6,076 bases of DNA, taken from assembly GCA_029266935.1 (NCBI GenBank), contig JAQSVY010000156.1, positions 1 through 6,076 of the forward strand. The letters run 5' to 3'. A program made the position numbers and the translations under genes. Below are positions 1 to 4,328 of this stretch, in pieces. Numbering within the stretch: position 1 is the stretch's first letter; each line of letters begins with the position of its first letter. This stretch comes from Burkholderiales bacterium (lineage in GTDB: Bacteria; Pseudomonadota; Gammaproteobacteria; Burkholderiales; SG8-39). The notes below the pieces were generated by a model. That model was not told the origin of the DNA and ran no database searches. It saw nothing but the letters and a program-made list of their open reading frames with translations.

Positions 1-53
1 TCGTGGACGAGCTCTATCGCGATCCCCCTTCCGAGAAAGTGCTATGGATCTAG
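1..53 (+). CDS. 3' end of an unidentified upstream gene (partial)
   Basis: The third forward frame is open from the window edge and ends at a TAG at 51-53. It encodes a C-terminus reading VDELYRDPPSEKVLWI, which has ordinary protein-like composition. The stop lies 10 bp inside the next gene, whose ATG is at 44, a typical overlap for translationally coupled genes in one operon. The first forward frame also stays open through this stretch but reads into low-quality sequence opposite the amidohydrolase frame. Too little is present to name a family. Confidence is moderate that a gene ends here; its function is unknown. Confidence 0.5.
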   Translation, partial: VDELYRDPPSEKVLWI

Positions 54-904
54 AAAAGCTGGTTGCCATCGACGTCCATACCCATGCCTGGAAGTCGGCG
101 CTGCAGGTCGGCGACGTGCCGACCGAGTCGCAGGAGGCGATGGGCCGCTACTTCCGCTACCAGCCGCAGCATCAGACGGTGCCCGAGATGGCGGAGATGT
201 ACCGCAAGCTGAAGATGGCCTTCGTGGTCTTCACCGTCGATGGCGAGAAAGGCGCGAGCCGCAAGATCACCAACGAGGAGATCGCCGAGCTCGCGCATCA
301 GCACAGTGACGTGGCAATTCCCTTTGCGAGCGTAAACCCGCACCGCGGCGCCGAAGGAGTTCGCCTTGCAAGAAAACTCATTTCTGAATACGGCGTAAAG
401 GGATTCAAGTTCCATCCGTCGGTCCAGGATTTCTTCCCGAACGACCGCATGGCCTATCCGCTCTACGAGGCGATCGCCGAGGCGAAGCTGCCGGCGCTCT
501 TCCACACCGGGCAGACTGGCGTGGGCGCCGGGACGCCGGGCGGCGGCGGCATCCGCCTCAAGTACTCGCACCCGATGCTGCTCGACGATGTGGCGGCCGA
601 CTTCCCCGACATGCCGATCATCCTCGCGCACCCTTCGTTTCCCTGGCAGGAGGAGGCGCTCTCGGTGGCGACGCACAAGCCGCAGGTCTACATCGATCTT
701 TCCGGCTGGTCGCCGAAATACTTTCCGCCGATCCTCGTGCAGTACGCAAACACGTTGCTGAAGGACAAGATTCTCTTTGGCTCGGACTACCCGGTCATGA
801 GCCCGGAGCGCTGGATGGCAGACTTTGAAAAATTGAATATAAAACCAGAAGTACGGCCGCTCATCATGAAGGAGAATGCCGCGCGCCTGCTGCGTCTGAA
901 GTAG
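44..904 (+). CDS. Amidohydrolase-2 family metal-dependent hydrolase/decarboxylase (ACMSD-like TIM barrel)
   Basis: A complete 286-residue cytoplasmic enzyme of the amidohydrolase-2 superfamily, which includes 2-amino-3-carboxymuconate-semialdehyde decarboxylase and gamma-resorcylate decarboxylase. Visible metal-site motifs, in order, are the HxH pair of strand 1 (H12, H14 in DVHTH), KFHP (H124), FHTG (H154), LAHPS (H196) and the terminal Asp in FGSDYP (D248). Together these give the usual His/Asp site of the barrel. The opening MDLEKLVAIDVHTH and the blocks FKFHPS, NDRMAYPLYE and DLSGWSPKYFP recall, from memory, proteins annotated as amidohydrolase or 4-hydroxyphenyl-beta-ketoacyl-CoA hydrolase in aromatic-acid catabolism. 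That specific activity is an inference. The ATG at 44 is preferred because the family begins just before the HxH motif and a purine-rich GAGAAAG (33-39) lies upstream. It overlaps the preceding gene by 10 bp, so it is probably a downstream member of an operon. Its 3' end overlaps the convergent methyltransferase by 41 bp. Two short stretches (about 357-405 and 823-856) are unusually AT-rich. Confidence 0.9.
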   Translation: MDLEKLVAIDVHTHAWKSALQVGDVPTESQEAMGRYFRYQPQHQTVPEMAEMYRKLKMAFVVFTVDGEKGASRKITNEEIAELAHQHSDVAIPFASVNPHRGAEGVRLARKLISEYGVKGFKFHPSVQDFFPNDRMAYPLYEAIAEAKLPALFHTGQTGVGAGTPGGGGIRLKYSHPMLLDDVAADFPDMPIILAHPSFPWQEEALSVATHKPQVYIDLSGWSPKYFPPILVQYANTLLKDKILFGSDYPVMSPERWMADFEKLNIKPEVRPLIMKENAARLLRLK

Positions 905-1610
905 CGCGCACCGCCCAGGCGCGAGCCGTCAGCGCGATCGAGCCGTCCGGGCGCGCGGGCAGGCTCCGCCGGAGCCGCTCGCGCAGGCGCGCCTTCGCCG
1001 CCTCGTCCAGCGACATGGCGTACGCCGGTGCGGGCCCCTGGCCCCCGAGGAACGGCTGCCAATAATCGTCGAAGCTCGCGAACGGCGTCGGCACGTCGAG
1101 CGCCACGGTGGCGACCTCCTGCAGCCCGGCACTGGTGAAAAGCTGCGCGAGCGCCTCGGGGCGGCAAAGCGGAAAGCGCAGCCCTTCGTCGAGAGCGGCG
1201 GCTGCGGGGTCGAGCGCTACCGCGGCGTCCCAGAACGCGCGCATCAGCTCCATCTTGCCGGCGTAGTCCCATACGTACGCGGCAAGCGTGCCGCCGGGGC
1301 GCGTCACCCGCGCCATCTCGGCGAGCGCGGCGCGCGGGTCGGGGACGAAGTTCAGGACCAGCCCCGACACCACGGCATCGAATGCGCCATCGCCGAACGG
1401 CAATGCCGTGGCGCTGCCGCTGCGCAGGTCGGCGCGGCCGCCGAGGTTCTGCCTCGCGGTCTTCAGGAATCCTTCCGACGGCTCCGCGCCGGCAAGCGAA
1501 CCGGGTGAGCATGTGTCCGCGATGGCCGCGCACAGCGCGCCGGTGCCGCATCCCACGTCCAGCCAGCGCTGGCCGGGCGGAAGGGCGAGCCAGGAGAGGA
1601 AGCGCCATAT
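864..1610 (-). CDS. Class I SAM-dependent methyltransferase (type 11), 5' end unresolved or truncated
   Basis: A methyltransferase reading frame of about 248 codons ends at the TGA at 866-864. Counting from the codon at 1610, the SAM-binding motif I is LDVGCGTGAL (17-26). The post-I acidic loop is GAEPSEGF (41-48), motif II is ALPFGDGAFDAVVSGLVLNF (69-88), and motif III is MARVTRPGGTLAAYVWDY (99-116). The C-terminal half (FWDAA, DDYWQPFLGG, TARAWAVRA) resembles small-molecule methyltransferases of the type-11 group; the substrate is unknown. Homologues as I remember them carry about 25 more residues before the RFLxWL segment (often containing GRWSR), and these are missing here. No ATG, GTG or TTG occurs in frame between motif I and the LysR gene. 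The nearest in-frame upstream candidate is a GTG at 1775, deep in antisense lysR and implausible. A good GGAG is followed by ATG at 1608, but that ATG is one base out of frame. The gene is therefore a recent 5' lesion, uses a rare start (ATA at 1610), or contains a sequence error. The coding body shows no internal stops. Confidence 0.72.
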   Translation of the reverse strand: MWRFLSWLALPPGQRWLDVGCGTGALCAAIADTCSPGSLAGAEPSEGFLKTARQNLGGRADLRSGSATALPFGDGAFDAVVSGLVLNFVPDPRAALAEMARVTRPGGTLAAYVWDYAGKMELMRAFWDAAVALDPAAAALDEGLRFPLCRPEALAQLFTSAGLQEVATVALDVPTPFASFDDYWQPFLGGQGPAPAYAMSLDEAAKARLRERLRRSLPARPDGSIALTARAWAVRATSDAAGARHSPS

Positions 1611-1619
1611 GACTACTCC
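1606..1619 (-). promoter_or_regulatory. Ribosome-binding site and ATG in the wrong frame for the methyltransferase
   Basis: On the minus strand, GGAG (1619-1616) is followed after 7 bases by ATG (1608-1606), an ideal Shine-Dalgarno arrangement. The ATG opens an arginine-rich shadow frame (MALPLLARPS...) rather than the methyltransferase. The methyltransferase frame reads ATA TGG CGC TTC at the same place. Removing one G from the ATGG run would give ATG CGC TTC CTC, which joins directly to the conserved RFLSWL segment. The layout suggests this was, or is, the intended start of the methyltransferase. Confidence 0.5.
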
Positions 1620-1632
1620 GGCATCCGGAGTA
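1614..1632. promoter_or_regulatory. Perfect dyad, candidate LysR-type operator between divergent genes
   Basis: TACTCCGG and CCGGAGTA form perfect 8-bp inverted arms around the triplet CAT. Inside the dyad, T1617 and A1629 are 11 bases apart, giving the T-N11-A box typical of LysR-family recognition sites, with CCGG on each side of the centre. It lies 14 bp before the LysR start codon, in the 36-bp gap between lysR and the divergent methyltransferase. This is the classic position for an autoregulated LysR protein that also controls its divergent neighbour. The dyad is seen in the sequence; its role as operator is inferred. The same bases supply the GGAG ribosome-binding site on the minus strand, so binding could also affect that gene. 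Confidence 0.55.
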
Positions 1633-1646
1633 ATGCCGCGCCCACC

Positions 1647-2552
1647 ATGGACCGCTTTCGCGCGATGCAGGCTTTCATCCGGATCGTCGACGGCGGCAGC
1701 CTGTCGGCCGCCGCACGCTCGCTTGGAGTGTCGCTGCCCGCGGTGGTGCGCACGCTGGCGGGCCTGGAAGAGCACCTTGGCACGCGCCTGCTGAACAGGA
1801 CCACCCGGCGCATCAACCTCACCGACGACGGGCAGCAGTTCTACGAGCGCGCCCGCCAGATCCTCGCCGAGGTGGAAGACGCGGAGCTCTCGATGTCCTC
1901 GGCGCGCCGCAGGCCCGGCGGCACGCTGTCGCTGACGGCGCCCGTGGTTTACGGCCGGCTGAAGCTCATGCCGGTGCTGGCGGAGTATCGGCGGCGCTTC
2001 CCCGATGTGGGCGTGCGGCTGCTGCTGCTTGACCGAAACGTCAACCTTATCGAGGAAGGGCTCGACCTTGCGATCCGCATCGGCGCGCTCGCGGATTCCT
2101 CCCTGGTCGCCACCGAGCTTGCGCGCGTGCGGCGAGTCCTGTTCGCCAGCGGCGCGTACCTCCGGCGGCATGGCTCGCCGAGGCATCCGTGCGAGCTGGC
2201 GAAGCACGCCTGCCTTTCGCTCAGCGTCATCGCCCCAGCGGACCACTGGCGGTTCCGCGACGAGGGGAAGGAATTGGCCGTAAAGGTGCGGCCGGCGTTC
2301 GTCTCCAACAGCGCCGACGCGGTGATCGGCATGGCCGAGGCAGGCGCGGGCATCGGCGTCGCGCTGTCCTACCAGATCGAGCGGCAGCTCGCGCGACGCA
2401 CGCTGCAGCTGGTGCTGGACGAGTACGCGCCGGCGCCGGTGCCCGTGAGCGCGCTCCACCCGCACGGCCGCCTGACCGCGGCCAAGGTGAGAGAATTCCT
2501 CGCCCTGGCCGCCGCCGCGCTCGGGGAACGTTCCACGCGCCCGGCGATCTGA
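1647..2552 (+). CDS. LysR-type transcriptional regulator
   Basis: A complete 301-residue LysR-family regulator of the usual length. Residues 1-60 form the winged helix-turn-helix (FIRIVDGGSLSAAARSLGVS, then LAGLEEHLGTRLLNRTTRR and INLTDDG). Residues 61-90 make the linker helix. Residues 92-295 form the periplasmic-binding-like effector domain, with LSLTAPVVYGRLKLMPVL, the EEGLDLAIRIG strand and GAGIGVALSYQIE. The family acts as tetramers that bind T-N11-A sites and respond to small molecules, often controlling a divergently transcribed gene and themselves. The ATG at 1647 is the only sensible start, because MDRFRAMQAF is the typical opening and no other in-frame start lies upstream. It has no clear Shine-Dalgarno sequence (the nearest GGAG is 16 bp away), so translation may be weak or nearly leaderless. 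The stop is 7 bp before rtcB, suggesting cotranscription. The effector is unknown; a phenolic or aromatic compound would suit the neighbouring dioxygenase and amidohydrolase, but that is inference. Confidence 0.93.
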   Translation: MDRFRAMQAFIRIVDGGSLSAAARSLGVSLPAVVRTLAGLEEHLGTRLLNRTTRRINLTDDGQQFYERARQILAEVEDAELSMSSARRRPGGTLSLTAPVVYGRLKLMPVLAEYRRRFPDVGVRLLLLDRNVNLIEEGLDLAIRIGALADSSLVATELARVRRVLFASGAYLRRHGSPRHPCELAKHACLSLSVIAPADHWRFRDEGKELAVKVRPAFVSNSADAVIGMAEAGAGIGVALSYQIERQLARRTLQLVLDEYAPAPVPVSALHPHGRLTAAKVREFLALAAAALGERSTRPAI

Positions 2553-2559
2553 GAAACCG

Positions 2560-3756
2560 ATGCCGATCAGACAGCACATCGACGAAGGCCGCGTCCCGGT
2601 CAAGGTCTATACGGACGAGATCGAGCCGCAGGCGCGCGCGCAGCTCGTCAACATCTCGAAGCTGCCGATCGTGCACCACCACGTCGCGGCCATGCCCGAC
2701 GTGCACCTGGGCATCGGCGCGACGGTCGGCTCCGTCATCCCGACGCGCCAGGCGATCATCCCGGCGGCGGTCGGCGTCGACATCGGCTGCGGCATGATGG
2801 CCGCGCGCCTTTCTCTCACCGAGAACGATCTCGACGAGAAATCGCTGACGAAGGTGTTCAACCAGATCTCGCGCGACGTGCCGGTGGGCTTCGGGCAGCA
2901 CGATGAGAGGGATGTGCGCAGCGAGGCAGTAAAGCCTTTCAAGAGAAATCTTTCTTCCATACTGCAGAAGCACCCTGGCGTGCAGAAGCGCGTCGGCAAG
3001 AACTCGCACTGGACGCGCCAGATCGGCACCCTGGGCGGCGGCAACCATTTCATCGAGGTGTGCCTGGACGAGTCCGGCGGCGTCTGGGTGATTCTGCACT
3101 CGGGCAGCCGCGGCATCGGCAATGCGATCGGCACCTACTTCATCGAGCTGGCGAAGAAGGACGCCGAGAGAAACAACGTGCAGCTTCCGGACCGGGATCT
3201 CGCCTATTTCCCGGAGGGCGCGCAGCACTTCCACGACTACGTCGAGGCGGTGGGCTGGGCGCAGGACTACGCTCGCGCCAACCGCGAGGAGATGATGGAC
3301 CTGGTCATCGAGGCGATGCGCCGGCACCTGCCGTCGTTCGAGGTGGTGCGCGAGGCAGTCAATTGCCACCACAACTACGTCGAGCGTGAGCGCCACTACG
3401 GCGAGGACGTCTGGCTCACGCGCAAGGGCGCGATCCGCGCCCGCGCCGGCGAGCTCGGCATTATCCCGGGCAGCATGGGGGCGAGGAGCTACATCGTGCG
3501 CGGCAAGGGCGCCGCGGAGAGCTTCCATTCCTGCGCGCACGGCGCCGGCCGCCGGATGAGCCGCAACGCCGCCCAGAAGTGCTTTTCGGTACGGGACTTG
3601 CAGCAGCAAACTCATGGTGTCATCTGCAGGAAGGACAAAGGGGTCATCGACGAGATCCCCGGCGCCTACAAGGACATCGACGAGGTGATGGGCAACCAGT
3701 CGGACCTGGTCGAGGTGGTGCACACCCTCAAGCAGGTCCTTTGCGTGAAAGGCTAG
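2560..3756 (+). CDS. rtcB: RNA-splicing ligase RtcB
   Basis: A complete 398-residue RtcB of the short bacterial type, close in length to the Escherichia coli enzyme (about 408). RtcB joins RNA 2',3'-cyclic phosphate or 3'-phosphate ends to 5'-OH ends, using GTP and Mn2+ through a histidine-GMP intermediate. It serves tRNA and rRNA repair or healing of toxin-cut RNA in the cytoplasm. Conserved blocks are MPDVHLGIGATVG (45-57), VDIGCGM (73-79, metal ligands D74 and C77) and GGGNHFIE (159-166, H163). They continue with LHSGSRGIGN (179-188, H180), NCHHNYVE (268-275), GSMGARSYIVRGKG (304-317) and SCAHGAGRRMSR (324-335), whose H327 should be the guanylylated histidine. No key residue is missing. 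The ATG at 2560 follows GAGA at 2551-2554, only 7 bp after the lysR stop. Neither rtcA, the sigma-54 activator rtcR nor archease is adjacent, unlike the E. coli rtc operon. Two internal stretches (about 2929-2970 and 3583-3645) are AT-richer and carry rare codons such as AGA and ATA. Confidence 0.97.
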   Translation: MPIRQHIDEGRVPVKVYTDEIEPQARAQLVNISKLPIVHHHVAAMPDVHLGIGATVGSVIPTRQAIIPAAVGVDIGCGMMAARLSLTENDLDEKSLTKVFNQISRDVPVGFGQHDERDVRSEAVKPFKRNLSSILQKHPGVQKRVGKNSHWTRQIGTLGGGNHFIEVCLDESGGVWVILHSGSRGIGNAIGTYFIELAKKDAERNNVQLPDRDLAYFPEGAQHFHDYVEAVGWAQDYARANREEMMDLVIEAMRRHLPSFEVVREAVNCHHNYVERERHYGEDVWLTRKGAIRARAGELGIIPGSMGARSYIVRGKGAAESFHSCAHGAGRRMSRNAAQKCFSVRDLQQQTHGVICRKDKGVIDEIPGAYKDIDEVMGNQSDLVEVVHTLKQVLCVKG

Positions 3757-3758
3757 CA

Positions 3759-4280
3759 ATGCGACGAAGACAACTCCTGGGCGTGGCGCTGCTCATTCCC
3801 CTCGAGGGCCTTGCCCAGACCTGCGGCGTCATCACGCCGCGGCAGACCGAAGGCCCGTTCTTCAGAACGGACACTCCCAAGCGCGTTTCCCTGGTCGAGG
3901 CGAATTTTCGTGGAACAAAACTGGTCCTCGAAGGGCAGGTCCTGTCGCCGCAATGCAAGCCGGTGCCGAACGCGTTGCTCGACTTCTGGCACGCGGACGA
4001 CCGGGGCGCCTACGACAACAAGGGCTTCCGCTATCGCGGCCACCAGTACACCGACGCGCAGGGCCGCTACCGGCTGGAAACGATCGTGCCGGCCGAGTAC
4101 CCGGGCCGCACGCGGCACATCCACGTCAAGGCGCAGGCGCCGGGTGGGCGCGTGCTGACCACGCAGCTGTACTTTCCGGACGACCCGGCGAACGCGCGGG
4201 ACTTCCTCTACCGGCCGGAGCTCGCCATGAAACTGGCGACGCGCGGCGAGGCGACTTTCGACTTCGTCATCGACGCCTGA
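3759..4280 (+). CDS. Exported intradiol ring-cleavage dioxygenase-like protein
   Basis: A 173-residue protein of the intradiol dioxygenase family (protocatechuate 3,4-/catechol 1,2-dioxygenase fold), which cleaves catechol-type rings between the hydroxyls with non-haem Fe(III). It opens with TPRQTEGPFF (26-35), a family hallmark. All four iron ligands are identifiable: Y85 (RGAYDN), Y114 (PAEYPG), H120 and H122 (RHIHVK). The sheet residues LDFWHADDRGAY and LTTQLYFPDD also fit. The N-terminus MRRRQLLGVALLIPLEGLAQ looks like an export signal with a twin-arginine-like RRQLL, with cleavage likely near residues 19-20. C22 and C66 could form a disulfide once exported. The start at 3759 is chosen because it gives this signal sequence and has AAAGG at 3748-3752 seven bases upstream. 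The same frame is open further upstream but overlaps rtcB. Only 2 bp separate it from rtcB, so cotranscription and coupling are likely. It lacks the N-terminal dimerisation domain of catechol 1,2-dioxygenases. The substrate is unknown; an extracytoplasmic aromatic is inferred. Confidence 0.88.
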   Translation: MRRRQLLGVALLIPLEGLAQTCGVITPRQTEGPFFRTDTPKRVSLVEANFRGTKLVLEGQVLSPQCKPVPNALLDFWHADDRGAYDNKGFRYRGHQYTDAQGRYRLETIVPAEYPGRTRHIHVKAQAPGGRVLTTQLYFPDDPANARDFLYRPELAMKLATRGEATFDFVIDA

Positions 4281-4307
4281 CGGGCCACCAGCGTCCGCCA
4301 TCGTACC

Positions 4308-4324
4308 AACCGTGCTTCACGGTT
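4308..4324. terminator. Small hairpin in the convergent intergenic gap (possible weak bidirectional terminator)
   Basis: AACCGTG and CACGGTT form a perfect 7-bp stem with a CTT loop, placed between the dioxygenase stop (4280) and the stop of the convergent c-di-GMP gene (4329). The position fits a shared terminator. However, neither side has a run of T, so it is not a standard intrinsic terminator and may only protect transcript ends. The adjacent GCTTAAGC palindrome (4327-4334) overlaps the minus-strand stop codon. Confidence 0.35.
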
Positions 4325-4328
4325 CAGC

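Noticed and set aside
787..1608. Minus-strand open frame starting at the well-placed ATG (MALPLLARPS...)
   Set aside because: It is arginine-rich shadow sequence out of frame with the clear methyltransferase motifs. The ATG is noted only as a clue to the methyltransferase start.
1611..2603. Long minus-strand open frame running upstream from the methyltransferase across lysR
   Set aside because: The extra sequence is the antisense of lysR, rich in R, H and Q with no family motifs. Only the part downstream of about 1610 is a real protein.
2227..3759. 510-codon open frame antisense to rtcB
   Set aside because: Its His/Arg/Asp/Val-rich composition is typical of the antisense of a GC-rich gene, and rtcB on the other strand is unmistakable.
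4308..4324. Standard intrinsic terminator
   Set aside because: The 7-bp stem is real, but there is no T-run on either strand, so only a weak or atypical terminator role can be suggested.
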